A DNA stretch of 64,000 nucleotides from Paenibacillus periandrae (GTDB lineage Bacteria > Bacillota > Bacilli > Paenibacillales > NBRC-103111). A model generated the notes under the pieces. The model saw nothing but the letters and a program-made list of their open reading frames with translations. It ran no database searches and was not told where the DNA came from. Position numbers and translations under genes: made by a program. Location: assembly GCF_022458865.1 (NCBI RefSeq), contig NZ_JAJNMU010000021.1:124001-188000 (forward strand). Reading direction: 5' to 3'. Below are positions 27,132 to 36,388 of this stretch, piece by piece. Positions within the stretch are counted from its first letter, which is position 1. Every line of letters starts with the position of its first letter.

Positions 27132-28896
27132 GTTCTTCTCCCTCCGATAGGTCTGGTATGATGAGTTCGATCACGGTGCCATGATGTAGCTCGCTGGTGA
27201 TGTTCATTTGAAACCGTTCTCCATAAATTAATTTTAATCGCCCATATACATTAGACAATCCGATGCCAGGGGCGTTGTGCATGGAGAGATTTAAAACTTC
27301 ATCTTTGGAGATCTGTAGCCTGCCCTGTAAATTCTCTAATCCTTCCGGGCTTATTCCAAGACCATCATCCTCCACCCGGAGTCTTATAGCAGATGGAATA
27401 CGTTCAACCCTAATGAGAATAGTGCCTCCTTTTTTCCGGAAGCCGTGTTTGTACGCATTCTCCACAATTGGCTGCAAAATAAACCGCGGTACCGTTTTCG
27501 GCAAAAGCTCAGGGTCAGACTCAACTACTGTTGCAAGTGGGAATCTTTTAGCAAAATTCATAAGCTGGGTATATTGTTTCACATTCTCCAACTCTGTGTG
27601 CAGAGTAACCAATTCCTGCTGATTCGAAATAGTCTGCCGCAGCAGCGTAGATAGAGAGCCCAGCAGCTCAGCATTTTCTAAGTCATCTTTCATCAGCAGT
27701 CTCATTCGGATAGATGACAGGACATTAAAAAGAAAATGAGGATGAATCTGCATCTGCAGCATAGCTAACTCAGCGCGCCGCTTCAATTCCTGTTCCATTT
27801 CGATTTGCCCGATCATTTTTTGGATACGAGTCAACATTTGGTCGAATGACCGGCCCAACTTGCCGACATCGTCGATTCCACGAATGTGTGAGCGGACATC
27901 CAAGTTACCTGCCTCCACCTTATTTGCGACGTCAGCAAGCACTTGAATGGGCATTGTAAATCGACGAAGAAAGAAGGTGAGGGCAAGAAGAAAGCCTATT
28001 GTGAGTAGCACTTGCAGGATTTGTCCAGAGCGATAAAAACTTTTCAGTCTTTGCGTCATTTGTTCGTAGGAGGCGATGCTAACCAATCTCCATCCTGGAT
28101 ATTGTAAAGGTTCCGATAAAATCAATTGGTTATCCTTCTTGAGCTGGATCGTCTTGGCGGATTGCAGACTATCCATGTGAAAGAAGGAGTTGATATTTTG
28201 CCCAATCTGTTCCATTTTGTGACTGGACAAGATTTGATCTTGGGTGTTCAATAAATAAATGTCCTGCTGGAAGCGTGCATGGAGTTCGCGTATTGTTTTT
28301 TCAGAACGGCTTATTATTAAATATGCAAACGGTATCGAGTCATCATCCATAAGTACACATGCACTAAGGAGTACATAGCTAGGTTCTTGCCAATGCGGCG
28401 CTAAGTAATCGGGTACTGGGCCTATAAAAAAAGTTTCGTATGTCGCTAACTGAGTAACCGACGAAAACCAATCCTGCTGATAAAAAAGCTGCGGATTATA
28501 TTCATCAAAAGAATAATCCGAATAATACCGTCCGTCCGTAAGCAGAAGGGTGAGATGTAGATCGTTTCGTGTTGCCGCAACTTGCTGTAGTCGTATGGTA
28601 AGCTTTCTTGCCGCTCTCGGATCCGTTTTAGCATTTACCAAGGTGTTCATAAGCTCGGTATCGAAGATAATGGAGTTAGAGATGGATATCATCTCGTCTA
28701 AAACCGCATTCACTTGCGATTGAATGTTGGTTAATGTTTTTACCGAATTTTCAAGTGTTTGATCTTCGATTATTTTTTGTGCATTTAGATTGGATATATA
28801 TAGTAACAAAACGGTAGGTAACACCAAACAGGTAACGGATATAAGAATGAGTTTTTGCCTAAGTGACAGATGGTTAAAATGGTAGCGAAAGCGCAC
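27124..28896 (-). CDS. YesM-type sensor histidine kinase
   Basis: 590 residues from GTG 28896, which has GGAGGAG four to five bases upstream. Membrane helix about 14-34, an extracellular dCache-like sensor, a second helix about 290-312, and HAMP (RRFTMPIQVLADVANKVEAG). The His-kinase box has the phospho-His in QIHPHFLFNVLSS, followed by a HATPase domain with the N box (QPIVENAYKHGFRKKGG) and G box (VEDDGLGI). The operon order kinase then regulator on the minus strand is standard. It is divergent from a binding lipoprotein that may act as its sensor partner or target. Confidence 0.94.
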   Translation of the reverse strand: MRFRYHFNHLSLRQKLILISVTCLVLPTVLLLYISNLNAQKIIEDQTLENSVKTLTNIQSQVNAVLDEMISISNSIIFDTELMNTLVNAKTDPRAARKLTIRLQQVAATRNDLHLTLLLTDGRYYSDYSFDEYNPQLFYQQDWFSSVTQLATYETFFIGPVPDYLAPHWQEPSYVLLSACVLMDDDSIPFAYLIISRSEKTIRELHARFQQDIYLLNTQDQILSSHKMEQIGQNINSFFHMDSLQSAKTIQLKKDNQLILSEPLQYPGWRLVSIASYEQMTQRLKSFYRSGQILQVLLTIGFLLALTFFLRRFTMPIQVLADVANKVEAGNLDVRSHIRGIDDVGKLGRSFDQMLTRIQKMIGQIEMEQELKRRAELAMLQMQIHPHFLFNVLSSIRMRLLMKDDLENAELLGSLSTLLRQTISNQQELVTLHTELENVKQYTQLMNFAKRFPLATVVESDPELLPKTVPRFILQPIVENAYKHGFRKKGGTILIRVERIPSAIRLRVEDDGLGISPEGLENLQGRLQISKDEVLNLSMHNAPGIGLSNVYGRLKLIYGERFQMNITSELHHGTVIELIIPDLSEGEEHA

Positions 28897-28921
28897 GTGT
28901 CTCCTCCTGATCCTAAACTGA

Positions 28922-28930
28922 TGATATAAT
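28922..28930 (+). promoter_or_regulatory. Extended -10 promoter for the binding lipoprotein
   Basis: TGATATAAT gives a TGn extension plus a perfect TATAAT, 40 bases before ATG 28970. No good -35 was seen, which fits an extended -10 or activator-dependent promoter next to the divergent YesM/YesN pair. Confidence 0.55.
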
Positions 28931-28969
28931 TGAATTGTCCTAAATCGAAATTACAGGGAGCGAGGCGTT

Positions 28970-30223
28970 ATGTTTAGTCAAAAGAGGGTTTTGTCTCTAA
29001 TTGTAATACTGTCAACGGGGCAGTTAGCAGGATGCTCTCCATTTCAAACAGATCTAGTTACGCAAGAGAATAGTATCGTTAAGCAGCCCGTTACTATAAA
29101 GCTAAATTCATGGAACAATCTGAATACAGATGGATTCGACACCGTCATTCGTGAATTTGAGAGAACTCATCCTAATATCAAGGTGGAATTTATATCTCCG
29201 GGCGACAACAAGGCGATTGAGTCTATGAGAAAAGTTATTTTATCCGCTGCTTCAGGTCAGGATATGGATGTCATTATGGTACCGCCATATCCCGATTATG
29301 TAAAGCAAGTTGCGTTAAATATGTTTGAGCCTCTGGACAAGTATATGGAGAACGAAGGATTACATTTTGAAGATCAGTATATAGGGGATACAAGGGTCAA
29401 GGATGGAAGATATTATGGGTTGCCGGGTAAGATGAACATATTTTTTATCATTATTAATGAAAATCATTTGAAGGAGACTGGATTGCCTATACCTAAAGAC
29501 TGGACATGGGATGATTACGTGGAATATGCGAAACGGTTAACAAAGACTAACGGAAGTATGACTCGGTACGGAACCTTTTTCAATAGTCTATTACCGAATC
29601 TAGACCTGGAAAAATTCCTTGAAATCCGTCTGCAGGGAGAGAAAGAGAAATTTGCCACTCCTTATGCTGATATTCTTAATAAAAAGTTAGATTATCGATC
29701 TCAATATTTCAAACAACTTGCCAGTATGCTTGTGGTGGGTTCTTATATGATTGCAGAAGTGGGTGGTTCGGAAGGAGTTCCTTTAACCTTTAAGACTGTA
29801 TTTGCTCCTTTTCCCAAATTTAAAAGTGAGGAACCGATTCGAACTCCGAATTTCAGTGATATTTTTGCAATATATAGTAGGTCGAAGCACAAACAAGAAG
29901 CGTATACGTTTATTCGCTGGTATACTACAGAGGGGATAGTTTTACAAGGACGGTTTCTTCCGTCATGGAGGAAAATTAATATAGATCAAATTGTTGATAC
30001 GATCATATCCAAAACACGTACACCAGAAAACATCGATAAGGAATCATTATTGTATGTTCTTAAAAATAGCGAACTCATACACTCTAATCAGCTTAAAAGT
30101 AATTCGTCTATGGCCAGTGAGATTATGCAGGAAGAGTTCGATGCCATGATGCTTGATAATCAAGATGTCCGAACTACTATAGATAATATAGATAAGAAGT
30201 TACACAAAATATTGAATAAATAA
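28970..30223 (+). CDS. Extracellular solute-binding lipoprotein (type 1)
   Basis: 417 residues. Signal with lipobox LAGC (Cys about residue 22), then the solute-binding fold: IKLNSWNNLNTDGFDTV, HPNIKVEFISPGD, MDVIMVPPYPDYV, YYGLPGKMNIFFIIIN. Family 1 sugar-binding protein on the outer membrane face. It has no permease neighbours and is transcribed divergently from a YesM/YesN pair, so it may serve as a sensor accessory instead of, or as well as, a transporter part. ATG 28970 follows GGAGCGAGG. It is distinct in sequence from the duplicated binding protein. Confidence 0.88.
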   Translation: MFSQKRVLSLIVILSTGQLAGCSPFQTDLVTQENSIVKQPVTIKLNSWNNLNTDGFDTVIREFERTHPNIKVEFISPGDNKAIESMRKVILSAASGQDMDVIMVPPYPDYVKQVALNMFEPLDKYMENEGLHFEDQYIGDTRVKDGRYYGLPGKMNIFFIIINENHLKETGLPIPKDWTWDDYVEYAKRLTKTNGSMTRYGTFFNSLLPNLDLEKFLEIRLQGEKEKFATPYADILNKKLDYRSQYFKQLASMLVVGSYMIAEVGGSEGVPLTFKTVFAPFPKFKSEEPIRTPNFSDIFAIYSRSKHKQEAYTFIRWYTTEGIVLQGRFLPSWRKINIDQIVDTIISKTRTPENIDKESLLYVLKNSELIHSNQLKSNSSMASEIMQEEFDAMMLDNQDVRTTIDNIDKKLHKILNK

Positions 30224-30283
30224 AGTTTTTTCAGCTTCCTTAGATCGTCTCTCTTCTGTTTGGAAGTACACCGATTGATAGAT

Positions 30284-30334
30284 AAAGGCATTATCAATGG
30301 GCATTCCTTGTGGGTGCTCATGGTAATGCCTTTT
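30284..30334 (+). terminator. Intrinsic terminator after the binding lipoprotein
   Basis: AAAGGCATTA (30284-30293) pairs with TAATGCCTTTT (from 30324), with further interrupted pairing inside, and ends in TTTTC, 60 bases after the stop. Confidence 0.85.
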
Positions 30335-30491
30335 CATTTATACAGAAAAAAAAATTACTAAAAAGAAAAAAAAGTTTAATTTTTTTTGGCTTTTTTCATG
30401 AGATAGTAATGAGTAATAAGATATAAGGGGATATTAAACATACGTTATAAGAAACTCGCCAGGAAAATAATTATGTAGGGGGAGATCCAAG

Positions 30492-31951
30492 TTGCTATTG
30501 AAGTCGCTTTCTAGAGCACTGCTAGTTTCGCTTTTGTTTAGCGTTGCCAGTGTTACAGTGGCAACTGAGTCCCAGGCAAGCCCCGTAGATTCGTTACAAT
30601 CAACTCTTATTCAAACTAGTGTCACGGAAAACACCTACACAAAGGCTTTTGTTTCGATGTATTTACAAAATCTGGGTAATCACCGGAGCCGGTTGATTTG
30701 CCTCATACTTGGAGTAGAGGGACGGCGCTGATGGCGGAAATGACTACTACAGAGGGATTGGTACCTATGAAAAAAATATTGATGTTTCCAAATATCAAGG
30801 TAAAAACGTTCTGATTAAAGCTAGAGAGTTAGATTCTAGTCGTTTGATATCTCAAGCAATTACGGCCGTGCCGTTTCCTCAGGGGATACCGAGACTAAAT
30901 CAAGATCTCGACTGGGGCTCCAATCATGCAGCTGAACGGTGGAATAACGAGTTTGATAAATTTATAGATATTTCTTCCTTAAACGTATATTACGGCTGGT
31001 ATACACCAAGTGCAAAGGATTTGGAACCCGCATTGATTGGCTATCACCGGAAATATCCGGATGCGGTTTTAGGCCTTTCCGAGTATGGGGCCGGTGCAAA
31101 TCCATTGCAACATCAAGTTATCGCTTCTGACTTTGCTTGGGACTTGTACAAGTCCACCGGTCCATGGCATCCTGAAGAATACCAAAATTATTTTCACGAA
31201 TCTTCGTATGCCGTAATTAAAAAGCATCCGGAATTGTAGGCTACCCATGTATGGAACATGTTCGACTTTGGTTCAGATAGCCGTAATTAGGGGAAGACGC
31301 CTGGCATCAATGATAAGGGACTGGTCACATTTGACCGGCAAACAAAGAAAGATTCCTTCTATTTCTACAATGCACAGTGGAATAAGATAGATAAGTTTGT
31401 ATACATTTCGAGCAAAAGGTACATGGAGCGCGAAAGCGATACCATCCAAGCGAAAGCATATTCCAATATGCCGGCTGTTACACTGACGGTGAACGGTAAG
31501 AGCTACGGTCAGGGTATAAACAGCAAAACGGCGTTTGGGTATGGGAAAATGTACGTATAAAACGACAGGCAATGATGTAAAAGTAACCGGACCTGACATT
31601 AACGGCCAAACAACTCAGGTAACGGATAACAGTATAACCTGGAGTGTAAAAAACAGTGAAACGCAATACGTGCTCACTAATTCTCCTGTAACGACCTCAG
31701 GTTTTGGACAAACTACGACGGTTACAGTATCTAAAGGTACAGCGCTACGACTTGGAAATCCTACACTTGCGGTTGTTGGAACAATGAAAGACGGAATATC
31801 AAAACAGCTTGGACGGTGAAATTGTCTAGCGAGGACAGCGCTACTACAGATATTTCGGTAGGAACCGGTATTAAAACAATTCAAGTCTTTTTACTAGATG
31901 GCACAGTTTGCTGGTATTAAAGGAACTATCCTGTCGATTGTAACTGAGTAG
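30492..31951 (+). pseudogene. Decayed paralogue of the GH2 enzyme
   Basis: TTG 30492 follows GGGGGAG and starts a signal peptide. The sequence tracks the enzyme at 19191 with many breaks: an early frameshift near 30690, and a large internal deletion after NVLIKA (about 30825) that removes most of the jelly-roll, the Ig domain and the acid/base Glu. It resumes at a degenerate stretch and GLSEYGAGANP (nucleophile). Further stops and shifts occur near 31238, 31290, 31550, 31800 and 31905. The last residues, LSIVTE and stop, match the intact gene's end. It is non-functional. Confidence 0.9.
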
Positions 31952-31966
31952 GGGGAAAGCTTATAA

Positions 31967-32475
31967 ATGAACAAGAAATTGATAGCCTTGATGTCAACAG
32001 TATACGTAAGTAACATGATGTTCACGGGCATTGGGTTTGCCAGCGGAGGAAATGTAACAAATCTTGCGGCAAATTACTTTGGGTCAAGCAATTACAATTA
32101 CAATTACAATTGCAGGGGCGTCGAATGCATCCAAAGTATTGGTTCAATTATGGGAATCAAATAAAGTTTTGGTCACGATGGATGAAGTGATAGTAGTGGA
32201 TGGAAAAATCAATGCAACAATGTATACCGGGAAAACTTTCAAACGGTATATCTATACGTTGAAAGTTGCTGATTCTACTGGTGGGGTATATGAACAATTT
32301 CCGTTGAACATTTTGAGTAATTCCGATTTGAGTGGAAATAAGAATTGGGGGGGAGGCGGCACATCTAGCACCATAATAACACCAGGCACAAATGAAGACG
32401 TAATTTCAAAAGTAACAATCAGTGCTGAAGCCTTTGGGACAGCATTAAACAATGTTAAAAATGGAATTGTAACGC
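31967..32475 (+). pseudogene. Decayed paralogue of the SLH protein, truncated
   Basis: ATG 31967 follows GGGGGAAAG and reads MNKKLIALMSTVYVSNMMF like the gene at 21793. A frameshift near 32080 coincides with an expanded ATTACA hexamer run (32090-32112). The second frame continues KVLVQLWESNKVLVTMDEV to ALNNVKNGIV, where the SLH homology stops abruptly about 32473 and an SDR relic begins. The SLH repeats are missing. Confidence 0.88.
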
Positions 32476-32481
32476 CATTTG

Positions 32482-32630
32482 GCAGAAAGCTGCATTCGTG
32501 TCAATGCGATTGCGCCGGGCTTCTTCGTCACCGAGTAGAATGCCAATTGCTCCTTAAGGAAGATGGCGGTTTCACCGACCGCCCCCATAAAAATATTTCT
32601 CATACGCCGATGCGCCATTTTGGCAATCCT
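32482..32630 (+). pseudogene. SDR relic next to duplication copy B
   Basis: Reads ESCIRVNAIAPGFFVTE, a stop, then (shifted) QLLLKEDGGFTDRPHKN and HTPMRHFGNP. It is nearly identical to 10964-11095 and ends exactly where the duplicated leader starts at 32631. It shows that the duplicated block once included or abutted this dehydrogenase gene. Confidence 0.75.
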
Positions 32631-33147
32631 GGTGGAGGGTGGGTGGATAAGTTATGAGCTAGGAGCATGCCTGGGAAAGCATCCAGAATAGCCGCAAATA
32701 AGCCGTCCGGGAGTTACTGACTGTTATAAGGGAGAGACCTAGGATACCCTTCTTATAGTTCTGTGTATCGTGTTTTCAAGCGTGCGGTGCTCTTGCGTGG
32801 CTTTTGCCATCTGTCAGTAGAGATTGGCTTTTCGATGTGGGCATACAAGGCTAAAAATTGCGCATCAGCTTACGAATTCGCTTCAGGTTATACACCGTGT
32901 AATAGTCATTTTCCAACGTCGACTTATTGGAGCTTGCTCCTTTCTTGAAGCCTCTTCGATCTAGAAATTACTTTTATTAATATCAACTTGTTCCCTTCAT
33001 CATTACTTGATAAAACCTTCGCTTTTGATTGATCGAAATCTGTCATTTGTTGATGATAATTTTAAACATTTTGATGCGGATATTATATTCCTCTCAATAG
33101 CCCCTTGCAAATATAATAAGGGCATGAAAAGGAGTGATTTTTAAAAA

Positions 33148-34086
33148 ATGACGAAAGTAAAAACTGTTCAGGTATCCGAAATACCTAAGCCGGAAGTTCG
33201 AAGAAGGGCGTGAATTCAATGGATTCCCTATCTGTTTATCGCACCTACAGTACTATTGATCATTTCGTTTTTGTTTTATCCGATGCTTAATGTATTTTAT
33301 TTCAGCTTCCAAAATTACAATCCGAGCAAACCTTATTATAATAGTTTCGCCGGCTTGGACAACTTTGTGAAGATTTTTACCGACGACCCACTCTTCGCAC
33401 AAAGTTTATGGATTTCCGCCAAATGGGTGATCGTTGAAGTCGTACTTCAACTCATCTTCGGTTTGCTCGTTGCAATAGTGCTGAATCAATCTTTTCGTCT
33501 TCGTGCTTTCTTTAGGACGGCTGCGATAATCCCATGGGCCATATCCGGGGTCATTACCGCTACAATGTGGTCTTTTCTGTACAGTGAGCACAACGGAATG
33601 ATTAACGACTTGCTGACACGAATGAATCTGATTTACAGTCCGATCGCTTGGCTCGGAGATACCGAGTGGGTCTTTTTCTCCATCATTCTAGCTGAACTGT
33701 GGAGAGGTATACCTTTCTTTACCATTACGATGCTTGCAGCTATGCAGACCATTCCTAATGAGTTGTACGAATCGTGTACGGTAGACGGAGGCGGACGCTG
33801 GAGAGCGTTTACGCATATTACACTACCCTTTCTGAAAAACTCAATTATTTTATCGACGCTGCTGCGGGCCGTTTGGGAATTTAATAACGTGGATTTGATC
33901 TTCACTATGACAAATGGTGGACCTGCCAATCATACGATGACAATGACGATGTATGTAGCCAATCAGGCAATTGTTGCACAGAATTTTGGATATGGTTCTG
34001 CATTGACCGTGATGGGCTTCCTTATCCTGATGGTTTTTGCTGTCAGTTATTTAAAGTTAAGTGGATTCGGAAAGGAGGAGAAGTAA
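33148..34086 (+). pseudogene. Permease (MalF type) copy B, killed by a nonsense codon
   Basis: Same ATG, ribosome site and sequence as the gene at 15381, but codon 22 is TGA (33211-33213) where copy A has CGA, a C-to-T change. The rest of the frame is open to 34086 and differs from copy A at few residues (e.g. A to I, H to Y), so the loss is recent. Restart at an internal TTG (33256) would lose the cytoplasmic N-terminus and part of the first membrane helix. Confidence 0.88.
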
Positions 34087-34087
34087 G

Positions 34088-34909
34088 ATGCTCAAACGAT
34101 TGGACCGTATGGTTACATTGTATGTACCGCTATTCACGGCCATGCTGTTTACACTGCTTCCCTTTTATTGGACGATAGTGACTTCTTTCAAACGGGAAGC
34201 TGATATCGTCAAGCGGCCAATATTGTATTGGCCACAACCATTCACACTGGAGAACTATGGAATTTCCTGGGTTGCCGTCGGTTTCTCGAAATTTTTTAAA
34301 AATAGCCTTTTCGTTTCGTTTTCTACCGTAGTTATTGTGCTCGTTCTTTCCGTGCTTGCAGGATACGCGATAAGCCGATTCAAATTCTACGGAAAACGCG
34401 CGTTCCTCCTTATGCTGCTCTGCACACAGTTTATACCCGGTGCGATGTTGCTTATACCCCTTTTTCTAATTTTCAAATCTCTTGGCATGACTAGTAATCC
34501 GTTCAGCTTGATCATCACCTATAGCGTGTTTCAGCTTCCATTTAACGCCATCTTGATGAGCGGATTTATTACAAATATCCCTGAACAATTGGAAGAAGCG
34601 GCTATGGTGGACGGCTGCAGTCGATTGAGGGCAGTATTTTTGGTGATATTCCCAATCCTGCTTCCTGGTATTGCAGTATTTACGTTTATCGGGGCATGGA
34701 ACGAATTTTTGTTTGGTTTGATGCTCATTAACAAACCGCAGTTTTTTACGCTGCCTATTGGTTTGCGTTATATGCAGGGCGAGTTCAACATGGCGTATGG
34801 TGCACTTGCGGCAGGCAGCGTCATTTCTCTGCTCCCAGTGGTCGTTCTGTTTGCTTTTGTTCAGAAGTATATGGTTCAGGGAATGGCAGCAGGCGCAGTC
34901 AAAGGTTAG
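34088..34909 (+). CDS. Sugar ABC transporter permease (MalG type), copy B
   Basis: 273 residues, intact frame. It matches the gene at 16321 except for scattered substitutions and a three-residue loss in the ILLPGI(VATT)AVFTF segment just after the EAA loop (PEQLEEAAMVDGCSRLRAVF). That helix is usually conserved, so function may be impaired. Start ATG 34088 follows GGAGGAGAAG. Its partner permease and binding protein in this copy are pseudogenes, so on its own it is probably of no use unless it pairs with copy A's permease. Confidence 0.8.
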   Translation: MLKRLDRMVTLYVPLFTAMLFTLLPFYWTIVTSFKREADIVKRPILYWPQPFTLENYGISWVAVGFSKFFKNSLFVSFSTVVIVLVLSVLAGYAISRFKFYGKRAFLLMLLCTQFIPGAMLLIPLFLIFKSLGMTSNPFSLIITYSVFQLPFNAILMSGFITNIPEQLEEAAMVDGCSRLRAVFLVIFPILLPGIAVFTFIGAWNEFLFGLMLINKPQFFTLPIGLRYMQGEFNMAYGALAAGSVISLLPVVVLFAFVQKYMVQGMAAGAVKG

Positions 34910-34974
34910 TTTTTTGGGTGTATTCCTGATTACAGGATTCATCATATACAATAAAACTAAAGGTGGGATTAAGA

Positions 34975-36332
34975 ATGAAATAGATGAAGATGGTTGTAGT
35001 CACATCTTGCGTTTCTATGGCACTTGCTGGCTGCGGTGCCGAAAATCAGGGTGGTAAAAATGATGGGGCTGCTTCCGGAAATGCTCCAAATGGGAGTTCT
35101 ACAACAGCAAGTAAAGATGAAAAGGTCACTTTGACTTTCTGGGACGATAAGGCGGTGCCAAATCGGACACCGTTCTATCAGGAAATGTTCAAGAAGTGTG
35201 AAGAGAAGAATCCAAATATCCATGTTGAATATGTCGGAGTTCCGCAGCAATCATTTAAACAGAAATTCGACGTCGCTATCGCTTCGAATGATACGCCCGA
35301 TATTGGGGCGGTAGCAAACAATTATGTATCGGACTTCACAGCGAAAGGCGCATTGCTCGCTTTGGATCCCTATTTTGACAAATGGGCCGACAAGACAAGA
35401 TAATTCCTTCGGTCATCAATTTCATTCGTACGTTGGTGCCGGACAAGAAGCTCTATATGATGCCGACTACACACTACATGGACTTATTCTGGTATCGGGC
35501 GGATATGTTTAAGCAAGCGGGACTGAACCCGCCAGAAACATGGGACGATTTCTTCAAAGATGTTGAGAAGTTAACGGATACGGGAAAGAACCAGTTTGGT
35601 TACTCTATGCGTGGGGGAACAGGTAGCATAAATCAGTTGACCACAGTGATGTATTCGTACTCCGGAATTCCTAATTATTTCGATCAGAATGGAAAATCGA
35701 TTGTCAATGACCCGAAAAACGTGGAATTTTTGAAAAAGTATGCGGGACTTTACAAAAAGAACACACCGACCAGCGACATTACGAATGGTTATAAAGAAAT
35801 GGTTGCAGAGTTTGGTAGCGGTGCGACCGCCATCATGCAGCATAATTTCGGGTCCTACAACGATAACGTGAAGGCACTCGGAGAGGACAAATTGGCTGGC
35901 GTGCTGCTGCCCAAATCTCCCGATGGTAAACAGGTTGTTATCACCCAGCCTAACGGGTACAGTATTTTTAAAAACACAAAGCATCCTGAGGCAGCATTTA
36001 AGCTGTTAAGCTTCCTGGCATCTAGCGAGATGCAAACGTATTGGAACCAAAACATCGGGCAAATGCCGACAAACCAAGATTCCATGAACAGTGATTATGT
36101 GAAGAACGCCAAACATCTCCAGGAAGGTTCAAAGATTTTGGCCGATAGCAATACCAAGGTACTGGATGTTCCTGTTTATTTGTCGGATTATGCAGGTCTG
36201 GTCACGCAGCAGTTGGAGCCTAACTTTCAAAAGGTACTCTCCGGTAACATGACACCGGAGGAATTCTTGAACAGTTGGGCGAAATCCATCGAGAAGTCAA
36301 AGCAAGACTACGATAAGATGATGAAGAAATAA
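34975..36332 (+). pseudogene. Sugar-binding lipoprotein copy B, nonsense plus frameshift
   Basis: Compared with 17216: codon 3 TGG has become TAG (34981-34983), and one A is missing near 35391-35402 (GACAAGACAAG instead of GACAAAGACAAA), throwing the frame into a stop at 35401. Downstream of that the original frame is open to 36332 and well conserved. Restart at ATG 34984 would still hit the frameshift. There is also an F-to-C change in the FKKFEEKNPN region. Confidence 0.9.
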
Positions 36333-36388
36333 AGAAAATTCGGCTTCAGGAAGCGGTTGCATTGGTTTGCTATCGTTGGAGGGAAAAT

